Assembly (NCBI GenBank): GCA_964371055.1
Contig: CAYJLF010000018.1
Location: 78,912 to 142,911 of the forward strand
Direction: 5' to 3'
Source: CAYJLF01 sp964371055
GTDB taxonomy: Bacteria; Eisenbacteria; RBG-16-71-46; CAIMUX01
DNA: 64,000 nt
A model generated the notes under the pieces. The model was not told where the DNA came from and did not search any database. It saw only the letters and a program-made list of their open reading frames with translations. Made by a program: the position numbers and the translations under genes. Below, in pieces: positions 1 to 9,426 of this stretch (its first letter is position 1; each line of letters opens with the position of its first letter).

Positions 1-933
1 CACATCGATCCGTCGGTCGACCTCGAGGCGTTCGCCCGGCAACTCGAAGAGGCGCGTCTCATCCAGTCAGCGCCGCAGGGGAGAACGCTCACACCGACCG
101 GCGTGCGGGACCTGCGCCGCGCCTGTCTCGACCAGGTCTTTCGCGGGCTGCGGGAGGGTGGCCCGACGGGGGGACACGTGACTCCCTTTGGCGGCGGCTC
201 GGACGGCGAGGCGCTCCCCGAGCTGCGCGAGTACCGTTTCGGCGACGACCTGCGATCCATCGACTTCGGCGCCAGCCTCCGCAACGCGCAACTTCGCGAC
301 GGCACCGCCGGTCCCGTCCTGGAAGAAAGCGACCTCGTCGTCCGCGATGCCGAGTTCTCCACCGCCTGCGCCACCGCGCTCCTGCTCGACGTCTCGCACA
401 GCATGATCCTCTACGGCGAAGACCGCTTCACGCCGGCCAAGCAGGTGGCGCTCGCCCTGGCCGAACTGATCACGACTCGTTTCGCGCGCGACACCCTGGA
501 CATCATCCTCTTCGGTGACGAGGCCTTCCCGGTGCCGCTGCGCGAGCTTCCCTATGCCTCGGTCGGGCCCTTTCACACGAACACCAAGGCGGCCCTTTCC
601 CTCGCCCGCCGGACCCTCGGGCGGCGCCGGAACCCGAACAAGCGCGTCTTTCTGGTCACGGACGGCAAGCCGACGGTGATCGACGTTCCCGGCGAGGGGA
701 TCTACCGGAACACCTTCGGATCCGACCCGCGCATCGTCAACCGCACGCTGGACGAGGCGGTCCAGTGCCGGCGGAAGGGGATCCTGATTACGACCTTCAT
801 GGTGGCGCGCGATCCGCTTCTGGAGGAGTTCGTCCTCCGCCTGACCGAATTGAACCAGGGGCGCGCCTATCTCACCTCGCCGGAAGGTCTGGGCGGCTTC
901 GTGCTGCAGGACTTCTTGCGGGGGCGAGGCTAA
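1..933 (+). CDS. VWA-domain protein (5' end outside window)
   Basis: The frame is open from the first base, so the N-terminus lies outside the window; an ATG-like start further in is not needed. The visible 310 residues hold a short helical lead (T-P-T-G-V-R-D-L), a basic linker, and a von Willebrand factor A domain. The MIDAS motif D-V-S-H-S starts near visible residue 130, followed by 'RFTPAKQ' and later 'FLVTDGKPT'. Such proteins bind a divalent metal and often work with a MoxR/ChlI-type AAA ATPase, which would be expected upstream but cannot be seen. No signal peptide or membrane helix is visible, so it is probably cytoplasmic. The family assignment is solid; the role is unknown. Confidence 0.85.
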   Translation, partial: HIDPSVDLEAFARQLEEARLIQSAPQGRTLTPTGVRDLRRACLDQVFRGLREGGPTGGHVTPFGGGSDGEALPELREYRFGDDLRSIDFGASLRNAQLRDGTAGPVLEESDLVVRDAEFSTACATALLLDVSHSMILYGEDRFTPAKQVALALAELITTRFARDTLDIILFGDEAFPVPLRELPYASVGPFHTNTKAALSLARRTLGRRRNPNKRVFLVTDGKPTVIDVPGEGIYRNTFGSDPRIVNRTLDEAVQCRRKGILITTFMVARDPLLEEFVLRLTELNQGRAYLTSPEGLGGFVLQDFLRGRG

Positions 934-1034
934 TCGGCGGTCGATGCGAACCGCGGCGCGTCAGCGTCTGGCAACCGCGGGGCCGTGGAGCAGGTAGTCC
1001 TGCCACGTCATGGCGGGGACCCCGGAGCGCTCGG

Positions 1035-2617
1035 CTACCGCGCGATCACGATGCGAGCGCAGCGAACCGCCGAGCCGGCTGGGGAGTTGGCCGAGGCTCG
1101 GACGAAGTAGATCCCCCAGGGGATCCGGGGTTCGAGCGGCAGCGAGATCACCCGCTCTCCCGGCACAGGGAACTCCGCTTCCAGAAGTTGCGATACGTGC
1201 CCAATCCGACGCACTCATCGTCTTCCTCCGCGCTGAGACTCTCGACCGAGCGCCTGCCAAAACAGATCCATCCCCGGGCCGCAGAACGTTGGACACGCAT
1301 CCGTCTCGCCGATGGTAGTGCCACCAGACACGAGCGCAACGAGCTGCCGGAACCATCCGACATGGATGGCGGGAACCCTGAGGACTGTTCCGCTCGGCGT
1401 GTAGACGATCCAGCATCCATCGACAAGCGACTTCCGGACCGACGCCATCTCGAACGGCATATCTCTCGGTGCCGCCGGCTCGATTCGAGGCCCCATGTCA
1501 GGTAGCTCCAATAGACCGTCGGATGCCCTTTGACGCAGGGTGGAGGTAACGGGACTCCTCTCGGTGTGTAAGCTCAGCCGCAGGTCGGTCGCCCGCGGCG
1601 TACACGACTCGATGTACCGTGCGTCGGGGTCGAGGCGGCGTAGAGCGCGGCTGAAGCCGTCCATCTGCGCCTGGAGATCGGTCAGCGACCGAACCGAATC
1701 GCCGGCCGCCTCAAGAAGTCGGGCCTGTTGGCGTTCGAATTCCGTCTTGGCCGCCATCGGGTCGCGATACCGGGCTTTGCGGTACGTGGCGACGCGGTAA
1801 CCCTGGAAGCACAGCGTGTCGCATCCCACGCCTGGCCGCAGCGTCCAGAACGACTCCCAGGTCGCGTCCGAGCGCAGCTGATCCCAGCTCAGGATGATCT
1901 CTGCAGTCCCGAACCCTAAGTGTCCCGGCTCGAGATCCCCAACTTCCTCCCGCGCCGGGATCCCCAGCTCAGGAATCTGCGGCTCCGGGAGTGAGCCACG
2001 TTCTCCCAATTGCTCGTAGCAGATGATGGTCCCTGAATGCCCAAATCCCAACCGCCCGTAGGCTGCGACCTGGTCAAGATTCGGTGGCACGGCATCGTCG
2101 ACGAACGCTCCCCCCTGGCGCGGGTGGGGAGTGATGCAGAAGGAGGTGGTGTCGGTCGGGGAGCCGGTGTAGGTGTACCCGGCAAACCAGTAGATCTCGT
2201 TCAATGCGCCCGTGCGGGTCTCGGTCCAGCTCACGGCTGTTCCGGTCCCTGGGCGAGGCCACCGGTCGTCCTTGGTCTCGAAGTCGGCACAGGGACCGTA
2301 GGCCACGAGGAGTAGCGCTGTGCTGTCGTACCATACGCCGCAGGAAATCGCCTTGAGTCGTGGAAGCGTCGCCGGATCGAATGAGGTGAACGCGAACCAG
2401 ACGCGCGCGACCTCGGGTTCGAACTCGAGGCTGTCCTGCACTTGGGAACAGCGTGTTATACCGCTCCGTCCGCAGTAGCCTCCTGTCCCGTGGTGTAGGT
2501 GATGGAGGGATTGGCATGAACCACGAGAGCGCCGCCCTCGTTCGGGCCGGCAAGGAGCCCCGTGGGGATCAGGACCCAGAGCGACAACGGCATCAAAGAG
2601 GCGCGGCGCCAGTTCAT
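1035..2617 (-). pseudogene. Exported protein gene broken by a frameshift and an in-frame stop
   Basis: Translation from ATG 2617, preceded by GGGAGTGGAG, gives a signal peptide ending near 'GLLAG' and then 'VVHANPSITYTTGQ', an N-terminus I recognise from exported proteins of Eisenbacteria-like genomes. That frame stops at 2456 after 53 residues. The family-like continuation (Y-C-G-R-S-G-I-T-R-C) lies in another frame, so a one-base shift has occurred near 2480-2490. The second frame runs to TGA at 1215-1217. The same frame then continues for 59 codons to TAG 1035-1037 and contains 'WGIYFVRA', a FlgD-like closing strand. The gene is either decayed or affected by sequence errors. No function can be assigned beyond an exported, Cys-containing protein. 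Confidence 0.65.
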
Positions 2618-2811
2618 CTCCACTCCCTTTCCCTCGCTCGTTCTTAGAACTCCGGCCGCACAGCCGACGGCGGCCAGCAGGAGGAGAGCCGATGATCCTA
2701 CGGCAACCGGATCGCCCGGAAGGTTCAGCTGACGGTGCGCACCTAGAGGATCGGCGGGTCACCACCGTGGAAACGTGTATAAGCCACACGCACCCATCGA
2801 TCGTTTAACAC

Positions 2812-5001
2812 TCACCGCAGCAGCATCGCCGTGCGCACGGCCGACTGGCCCTTCACCCGCAGTCGCAGATAGTACACCCCGGCCGGCAGTGTCCGCCCCT
2901 CGCCGTCCCGTCTATCCCACCGCAAAGTTCGCCGGCCATCCGCACTCGCGGGCAGGTCCACCCATCGACGCACGAGCCGACCCGCAACATCATGGATCGT
3001 CAACGCACCGCCTGCCGCGGCCGCGCCCTGCCACGCGATCGTCACAGCCGGACCGGAGGAGAGCGAGAACGGCACTGGCCAGACGTGCAGACGGAGTTCC
3101 GCGCTCGGACTCGTCTCCTCCGGAGCGCTCGCCGCCGCCGATTCTCCGCGCAACTGCACGACGGCCGGCGAAGGTGGCCGCGGGGCATCGTGCTCGATCA
3201 GGACCAGGTTCGTCACCGGCACGCCGGTGCGGGCCAGTGGGTCGAAGGTCACCTCGACATCCACCCACGATCCGGGCTCAAGCGCGATCGGGGTCGCTTG
3301 CAGCGGCCGGACGGTGAAGGACCCCGACGGGGCCTCGAGCCCGATCGAGCTCACGGTGACTACCCCTCCGCCGACGTTGCTCACCCGGAAGGTGTCGCTG
3401 ACCGCCTGCGCCGGCTCGCCGAAGTCGAAGACCACGCGATTGACTCCGAGCTCGGCCGCAGTGCCGAGACGCGCGCGGTCGCAGTAGATGTCGTTCTCGT
3501 AGAGAACCACGCGGTCGTCCGGCCAGGCGGCGATCATCCCGGAGGCCCCGGCGACGAGGTCGGGCCGGGTCTGGTTGCCTCCGACCAGACATAGCGCTAT
3601 CCCGTTCACCGCGAAGGAACCGGCTCCGTCCAGTCCGAGATGCTGGGCGTAGATGTCCTCGCGCCCGGTGCCGTTGCGGTTGTCCTCCCAGGCGAGGAAG
3701 AGCCCCCCGGCCCCGTCGGACGCCACATCGACATCGCGCTGCGCGTCCGGGGCGGTGCAGACCGCGACGCCGTTGACGATCCACGCCACGCTGCCGTCGG
3801 CGAGAATCCGCTGCGCGTAGATGTTCAAGTCCCAGGGCGGACCGGAGGCGACGCGATAGTCGAACCACGCGACATATGCGCCGCCGGTCCCGTCCGGCGC
3901 GAGCGCGGGGCGGTACTGGGACTCCACCGCGGTGCAGACCGCACGCCCCCCCGCCGTCCAGCGCGGCGCGCCCGTCGCGGCATTCAGCTTCTGCGCGTAG
4001 ATGTCCGGCGTGCCGGTGCGGCGGTCGACCCAGGCCAGGACCGGCTCGCCGTCACTGGCGAGTTGCATGGTGATGGCATCCTGCCCGTCCTCCTGCACGG
4101 CCACGGCGATCCCGTTCACACCCCACAGCCCGTTCCCCATCGCATCGAGCCGCTGCGCATAGACGTCGCCCACATCGTCGCGCGCATCGGACCAGGCGAG
4201 GAAGGCGCCGCCCGCGCCGTCGGCGCAGAGAGACGGACCATCCTGGTCCCAGTCGAGCACGACCAACGGCCGCGGCTCCCCTCCGTTCCAGAGCATCGTC
4301 CCATCCGCCGCCACCCGTTGGCCGTGGAGATCAGTGAAGATCGGGTCGGCCGTCCTGTCCTGCCAGACCACGATGACCCCGCCGGCGCCGTCGGACACGA
4401 GTGTCGGCTGGTCCTCCATCCCGGCCCGGGCCGCGACCGCGATCCCGTTGGCCGCGAAGCGCCGGCGCCCATCCGCGTCGAGATGCTGAAGGTAGATGTC
4501 GCGCTGGAGCGTGGAGAAGGCGCGCTCGTCCTGCCAGACGATCCAGACCCCGCCATCGCCATCGGCCACGATCGGCGTGAAGCCCGTGGTCCCGGTGGAG
4601 GAGTGATAGAGCCCCTGCGCGCCCGGGGCCGAGCAGACCGGGACTCCGTCGGTGGACCAGAGCGCGCTTCCGTTGACGTCGATCCGCTGGGCGTAGATAT
4701 CCGCGGTGCCGGTACGCTTGTCTTCCCAGACGGCGATCATCCCGCCCGCGCCGTCGCTGACGGCGAAGAGATCCTCCTTCGTTCCGTTCGCGAGGCTCAC
4801 CGCGACATTCACCAGCGGATCCTCGTTCCAATCGGCCCGCGCGTCCGGCGCCGCCGCGCCGGAGACGAGGGTGAACAGGCCGACGACCGCCAACGCATGG
4901 CGCACCAAAGGTAGCCGGCGTTTGACCCGGGGCCGGAGAGCGAACAACCGGTGGGCGAGCAACCGGCGAGCGACGGATGCGAAGCGGAGCAGAGCGCACA
5001 T
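2812..5001 (-). CDS. Exported seven-repeat propeller-like protein with FlgD-like tail
   Basis: The 729-residue product starts at ATG 5001, with GGGAG upstream. It has a long Arg-rich signal sequence ending 'APDARADW'. The body consists of seven repeats of about 55-65 residues with the pattern D-G-A-G-G-x4-W-x-D-x-R and then D-I-Y-A-Q, which suggests a beta-propeller. An Ig-like segment follows (about residues 525-615, 'FDFGEPAQAVSDTFRVSN'), then a FlgD-like C-terminal domain ending 'GVYYLRLRVKGQ' and 'AMLLR'. Such tails are thought to direct or anchor exported proteins in FCB-type bacteria. No catalytic motif is visible. The next gene upstream on this strand (5092-6651) encodes another FlgD-tailed propeller and may be cotranscribed, since the gap is 90 bp. 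Confidence 0.88.
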   Translation of the reverse strand: MCALLRFASVARRLLAHRLFALRPRVKRRLPLVRHALAVVGLFTLVSGAAAPDARADWNEDPLVNVAVSLANGTKEDLFAVSDGAGGMIAVWEDKRTGTADIYAQRIDVNGSALWSTDGVPVCSAPGAQGLYHSSTGTTGFTPIVADGDGGVWIVWQDERAFSTLQRDIYLQHLDADGRRRFAANGIAVAARAGMEDQPTLVSDGAGGVIVVWQDRTADPIFTDLHGQRVAADGTMLWNGGEPRPLVVLDWDQDGPSLCADGAGGAFLAWSDARDDVGDVYAQRLDAMGNGLWGVNGIAVAVQEDGQDAITMQLASDGEPVLAWVDRRTGTPDIYAQKLNAATGAPRWTAGGRAVCTAVESQYRPALAPDGTGGAYVAWFDYRVASGPPWDLNIYAQRILADGSVAWIVNGVAVCTAPDAQRDVDVASDGAGGLFLAWEDNRNGTGREDIYAQHLGLDGAGSFAVNGIALCLVGGNQTRPDLVAGASGMIAAWPDDRVVLYENDIYCDRARLGTAAELGVNRVVFDFGEPAQAVSDTFRVSNVGGGVVTVSSIGLEAPSGSFTVRPLQATPIALEPGSWVDVEVTFDPLARTGVPVTNLVLIEHDAPRPPSPAVVQLRGESAAASAPEETSPSAELRLHVWPVPFSLSSGPAVTIAWQGAAAAGGALTIHDVAGRLVRRWVDLPASADGRRTLRWDRRDGEGRTLPAGVYYLRLRVKGQSAVRTAMLLR

Positions 5002-5091
5002 GGTCGATCTCCCGGCAGGAGGTGGAGTCCGAGCGATGATGCCCCGACTCCACCAGGTGTTCGGACCCAACACGCAAACGCGATGGAAGAG

Positions 5092-6651
5092 CTACCTCGT
5101 CAGCACCACTCTCCCGCGCTCGTCCACGCCCTCTCCCGTCAACCGGTACCAGTACACGCCTGAGGGCAACGACCGCCCCTCCTCGTCGGTGCCGTCCCAC
5201 CAGACCACGCCGGAACGCGCCGCCGCTTCACCAGACGCGAGGAGGCGCACCTCACGCCCCGCGAGGTCGTAGATGCCGAGCCGGGCGCGACCGGTCACCG
5301 GCAACCGGTAGGCGATCCTCGTCTCTCCATGGAAGGGATTTGGCGCAGCGGCCAGCAACCTCGCGTCGCCTCCCTCCTCGTACTCCTCCTCGGGCATCGC
5401 GGTCGGATCGGTCGCGCGGTAGACCCGCAGGTTCGTCCCGACGCCGCACAGGACGAGAGAACCGTTCTGTCCGATCGCCGGCCCGCCGATGTTGATGTTC
5501 GGCACCGTCACCTCCCAGAGAAGCTGCTGGAGGTCGGCCGAGTAGACGTAGACGTGTCCCGTGCTGAAAGCGCCGTTCGAGAAGAAGACCCTCCCCGCGG
5601 CGTCGATCGCGAGGTGCAGAGCATTGAACCCCGTGGGAACGGCGATCGAGTTCAGAATCGTCCCAGTGGCTCCGTCCAGCCGGGCGAACCGGTTGCCGGT
5701 GATGATCGCGTAGACGGAGCCGTCGGGCCCGACGGCGTGCTCGGCAAACGCCCCGGCAAAGCCCCCGACCTGCCAATTGAGGACAAAGGCCGTGCCGTTA
5801 TCCTTCCACGAGTAATAGAAGTCGTTGCTCGCGCTGTTCTCCGCGCGGTTGATGAGCACCGACCCATCGGGCGCGACCCACGGCGTGACCTGGCAGAGGA
5901 ACCCTGGCATCGTCGGACTCTGGTAGAGGAAGGCGCCGGTCTCGACGTCGAACTTCTTGAGCGCGTGTCCCCCGCCGACCGCGTCGAGAACATAGAGCCC
6001 GTTGCCGAAGCGAGCCCCGCCGCACGTGCCGCTGACCGATCCCACGCGACTCGCGCGCCAGACCGTGTGCCCGTCCACGGCGTCGATGCGCCAGATGTCC
6101 TGGAAGCTCGCCACGAGGAGGTCGCCATCCGGCGCGAAGACGACTCCGTCGTACGGCCCGCCGTTCTGGAAGTCCTCGGAGATCCAGACCGTGTGGCCGT
6201 CGCCGGCGTCGAGCGCGTACATCTTCGCCGAAACCGAGGCGCCGTTCCCGGAACGGGAGCAGTAGACCTTTCCGTCGCGCACCCCCGCAATCCACGGCGT
6301 CCAGTCGCCGCTCACATACGGCAGGACGACGGCCCACTCCTCCTGTCCCGTCGTCAGGTTCATCGCCACGACGTAGGCGTCGTCCGGCTGCTGATACGGC
6401 CACTTCGCCTGGCGCACCGTGAACATACGATTCCCCTCGGTGAACGGCGCCCAGGCAATGAGCGAACTCCTCGCCCCGGACCAGGCGAGGACCGCCGTGG
6501 CCGGGCCGTTCTCCGGAGTCAGCCCGTTCCGCCCTTCGTTACCTCCCTGGTTCGGCCAGTCGGCCCCGAGGGTGAGGGTCGGACCGACGACAAAGGCTCC
6601 CAGGATCATCATGGCTACGGTGGCGCTGGTAACGCGACGGATGCGGGTCAT
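5092..6651 (-). CDS. Exported PQQ-like beta-propeller protein with FlgD-like tail
   Basis: The start is ATG 6651, with a perfect AGGAGG 8 bases upstream; an in-frame extension further upstream is not supported. The 519-residue product has a signal peptide ('MMILGAFVVGPTLTLGA'), then repeated blades of the PQQ/WD-like type such as 'VVAMNLTTGQEEWAVVLP', 'MYALDAGDGHTVW' and 'IWRIDAVDGHTVW'. It closes with a FlgD-like domain ('YDLAGREV', 'GVYWYRLTGEG', 'VVLTR'). The propeller has no obvious PQQ-dehydrogenase catalytic Asp/Glu set, so a binding or scaffold role is likelier than an oxidoreductase. A TATACT box lies about 100 bp upstream of the start in the divergent region. Confidence 0.88.
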   Translation of the reverse strand: MTRIRRVTSATVAMMILGAFVVGPTLTLGADWPNQGGNEGRNGLTPENGPATAVLAWSGARSSLIAWAPFTEGNRMFTVRQAKWPYQQPDDAYVVAMNLTTGQEEWAVVLPYVSGDWTPWIAGVRDGKVYCSRSGNGASVSAKMYALDAGDGHTVWISEDFQNGGPYDGVVFAPDGDLLVASFQDIWRIDAVDGHTVWRASRVGSVSGTCGGARFGNGLYVLDAVGGGHALKKFDVETGAFLYQSPTMPGFLCQVTPWVAPDGSVLINRAENSASNDFYYSWKDNGTAFVLNWQVGGFAGAFAEHAVGPDGSVYAIITGNRFARLDGATGTILNSIAVPTGFNALHLAIDAAGRVFFSNGAFSTGHVYVYSADLQQLLWEVTVPNINIGGPAIGQNGSLVLCGVGTNLRVYRATDPTAMPEEEYEEGGDARLLAAAPNPFHGETRIAYRLPVTGRARLGIYDLAGREVRLLASGEAAARSGVVWWDGTDEEGRSLPSGVYWYRLTGEGVDERGRVVLTR

Positions 6652-7021
6652 GTTGGGCCTCCTTCTGCCCCCGCGCCCGGAGGCGCGGATGCGTCGTGCC
6701 GGCGGATCTGTTGCGATCCTGTCGGGGCGGGACGATGTGGCGACGACAAGTATACGCGATCGCAGCGTCCCGCCCCAGCGCGGTTCGATCGCCATCGCGG
6801 GCATCGCCCGCCGGCGGAGAGGAGAAAGGATCTCAGCGACCGCTCGCCCACCGCCGCATGAATGACCGTCCCGCGTTCGCGCAGTCGAGACTCGCGTGCA
6901 TCTGCCGAAGAGACGGCCAGGGCTGGACAGCGGAGCCGGGATGCTCCAAGGTAGCGTCGGTTCGACGGGATGGGTCGGGTGCCTCGAGCTCCGGCGCGGC
7001 GCCCACCGGCGAGGTGAGGGG
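6652..7021. other. Divergent intergenic region between propeller gene and sensor kinase
   Basis: These 370 bases separate two divergent genes. The only promoter-like element I see is TATACT on the minus strand at 6754-6749, positioned to serve the propeller gene, with no convincing -35 box at 16-18 bp. On the plus side, a GGTGAGGGG ribosome site directly precedes ATG 7022. Nothing else coding is supported; apparent frames here lack ribosome sites. Confidence 0.5.
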
Positions 7022-9031
7022 ATGAGGCTAAGCATCGGCTTGTTGGCCGGACTCGGCGTGGCCCTGGTGACCGCGGTGGTCATCGGGGTGATGTCGGGCT
7101 TCATCCTGCGCACTCATCAGGACGCGCTCACCACCCAGATCACCCGTAACGCCGACCAGGTGAGCGAGACGATTGCCAGCAGCATGTACTACGACATGCT
7201 CGAGAACCGGCGCGACGCGCTCCACCGGCAGATGGGGATCATCGGCCGCCAGGAGGGCATCGAGCGGGTCCGGTTGATCAACAAGATGGGCGAGGTCATG
7301 TTCTCGTCCGACGAGAGTGAGATCGGCCACGCCCTGGACAAGAAGGCCGAGGCCTGCTACGCGTGCCACGCGGCGGATCAGCCCCTGGCCCGGCTGCCGA
7401 TCGACTCCCGCGCGCGCATCTACCGGGCCGCGGATGGGCACCGCATCCTCGGCATGATCCGGCCGATTCCGAACGATCCGAGCTGCTGGAATGCCGAGTG
7501 CCACGCGCACACCAGCCAACAGGCCGTCCTCGGGGTGCTCGACGTGAACGTCTCCCTGGCCGAGGTGGACCGAAGGGTGGCCACCGACCGGCGACAACTC
7601 GTCCTGCTCGCCGTGCTCGCGATCGCCGCGAGCAGCCTTCTCCTCTGGGGACTGAGCGGACCGGTCATCCTGCGACCGGTTGCCGCCCTCATCGCCGGGA
7701 CCCGCCGGGTCGCCCAGGGCAACCTCTCGACCGCGATCCACATCGGGACCAAGAACGAGCTCGGCGATCTCGCCCGGGCCTTCAATGACATGATGGTGAA
7801 GCTCAACGAAGCGCAGCGGCAACTTACGCAGTCCGACAAGCTCGCTTCCGTCGGACGCCTCGCGGCGGGGGTCGCGCACGAGATCAACAACCCCTTGACC
7901 GGGGTTCTGACCTACGCCTCGTTCCTGCTCAAGCGCGCCGAGGGAAACCCTGAGACGGCCGCCGACCTCGAAGTGATCGTGCGGGAGACCAAGCGGTGCC
8001 GCGAGATCGTCCGGGGGCTCCTCGACTTCGCCCGGCAGACGCCGCCCAAGCGGCAGCCGACCGATTTGAACGAGGTCGTCCGTCGGGCCGCGACGGTGGT
8101 CATGAATCAGTTGACCCTGGCGCGGGTCAAACTCGGGTTCGAACTCGCCCCCGAGCTCGCGCCGGTCCCCGCCGATGCCAATCAGATCCAGCAGATTCTC
8201 GTGAATCTTCTTCTGAACGCGGCTGACGCGATCGCGGGGAACGATTCGGCCCAGGGCGGAACGATCACCCTGCGCAGCGCGGCGGTCGAGGTGCCGCCAC
8301 GCGGGCACGTCACGATCCGTAATGCCCGGTGCCCCAAGGGCTGCGATCTGCTGGACCGGAACGTCCGGCTCGCGGGCTCGCCGACCATTCGCGTCCTTCG
8401 GTCGGGCGGCGTGGGCGACATCCTCTTCCACCTCGACCCACTCTACGGGCGGGCCAACCACCGGGCGACGGAGCCCTGCGAGGATGGCGTGGTCGGCAGT
8501 TACGCCTGCCCGTCCTGTCGGACCCGCCTCGAGGTTCCGGAACGCCGCTGCGACGCCTGCGGCGCGCCGGTGTTCGCGGTCCAGGTACCGGGAGCCGGCC
8601 AAGTGGAGTGGTGCTCGCGCCACGGCTGCGGACACACCCGTTGGGATGCGATGGACGCCCGCGGACCTCAGGCGTATGCTCAGCTCCAAGTTGAGGATAC
8701 CGGTCGTGGGATCCCGGCCGAGGAACTGAACCGGATCTTCGAACCGTTCTTCTCGACCAAAGGGACGCGGGGGACGGGGCTGGGTCTGGCGGTGACGTGG
8801 GGGATCGTGGAAGGACACGGGGGCGCCATCGACGTGGTCAGCAAGATCGGCGAAGGCACCTGCTTCACGGTCCGCTTGCCGTTCCGGGTCCCCGAACCGG
8901 TTGCCCCGGACGGCTCGTCGGACGAGGTTCCGGCCGGTCGCGCGCCCATGCCGGACGCCCGCGGCAAAACGGGGCCTGGTCCGACGGCCCCGATCGCGCC
9001 GCGCATCCAAGGGCCCGGAGGCACGCCATGA
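7022..9031 (+). CDS. Membrane sensor histidine kinase with c-type haem motifs and zinc-ribbon insertion
   Basis: The start at ATG 7022 follows GGTGAGGGG, giving 669 residues. Membrane helix 1 spans about residues 5-28. A periplasmic domain holds C112-Y-A-C115-H116 (CxxCH) and C155-x4-C160-H161, both haem c attachment motifs. Helix 2 lies at about 195-215, then HAMP, then the phosphoacceptor box 'VAHEINNPL' with H286. The N box 'NQIQQILVNLLLNAAD' is followed by an insertion of about 105 residues (from C437) rich in Cys pairs (C-P-K-G-C, C-P-S-C, C-D-A-C). After it come the G1 box 'EDTGRGIP' and G2 'GTGLGL'. It should sense redox or a small ligand through haem and phosphorylate the two downstream receivers. 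Its stop overlaps the next start (ATGA). Confidence 0.93.
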   Translation: MRLSIGLLAGLGVALVTAVVIGVMSGFILRTHQDALTTQITRNADQVSETIASSMYYDMLENRRDALHRQMGIIGRQEGIERVRLINKMGEVMFSSDESEIGHALDKKAEACYACHAADQPLARLPIDSRARIYRAADGHRILGMIRPIPNDPSCWNAECHAHTSQQAVLGVLDVNVSLAEVDRRVATDRRQLVLLAVLAIAASSLLLWGLSGPVILRPVAALIAGTRRVAQGNLSTAIHIGTKNELGDLARAFNDMMVKLNEAQRQLTQSDKLASVGRLAAGVAHEINNPLTGVLTYASFLLKRAEGNPETAADLEVIVRETKRCREIVRGLLDFARQTPPKRQPTDLNEVVRRAATVVMNQLTLARVKLGFELAPELAPVPADANQIQQILVNLLLNAADAIAGNDSAQGGTITLRSAAVEVPPRGHVTIRNARCPKGCDLLDRNVRLAGSPTIRVLRSGGVGDILFHLDPLYGRANHRATEPCEDGVVGSYACPSCRTRLEVPERRCDACGAPVFAVQVPGAGQVEWCSRHGCGHTRWDAMDARGPQAYAQLQVEDTGRGIPAEELNRIFEPFFSTKGTRGTGLGLAVTWGIVEGHGGAIDVVSKIGEGTCFTVRLPFRVPEPVAPDGSSDEVPAGRAPMPDARGKTGPGPTAPIAPRIQGPGGTP

Positions 9032-9426
9032 GCCCGCACGTCGACGTCCTGGTCGTGGATGACGAACCGGTCGTCACGGCCGCCGTCCGGATGGTCCTGG
9101 CCGACGCCGGACTCACGGTCGCCACGGTCGCGGACGCGGAGCAGGCGCTCGATCATCCCGACCTCGATCAATGCCGCCTCGTCATCTGCGACCTGATGCT
9201 TCCCGGCCGCTCCGGCCTCGAGGCGCTCGTGGCCATGCGGGCGCGGCGGCCGGAGCTGCCCATCATCATGATCACCGGATATGCCACCCCGGGGCACGAG
9301 GATCAGGTCCTCGCCGCGGGTGCGACCGCGTTCCTGCCGAAGCCGTTCGATGAATCGGAGCTGCTAACCCTGGTGCGGCGCGTCCTCCCTGAAGCGGACG
9401 TCGCCGGTGAGGACCCGACGCCATGA
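9028..9426 (+). CDS. Single-domain response regulator
   Basis: This 132-residue protein is a bare CheY-like receiver. The acidic pocket is 'VVDDEP', the phosphoacceptor is D55 in 'VICDLMLPG', the Thr is in 'MITGYAT' and the Lys is in 'LPKPFDE'. It has no output domain. The start ATG 9028 overlaps the stop of the kinase gene by 4 bp, with GGAGG seven bases upstream, so the two should be cotranslated and cognate. It probably passes phosphate within the cassette or acts by protein-protein contact. The stop in turn overlaps the next start by 4 bp. Confidence 0.95.
   Translation: MSPHVDVLVVDDEPVVTAAVRMVLADAGLTVATVADAEQALDHPDLDQCRLVICDLMLPGRSGLEALVAMRARRPELPIIMITGYATPGHEDQVLAAGATAFLPKPFDESELLTLVRRVLPEADVAGEDPTP

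Noticed and set aside
7028..9010. A 660-codon open frame opposite the sensor kinase
   Set aside because: Antisense shadow of a clear histidine kinase; no start signals or domain.
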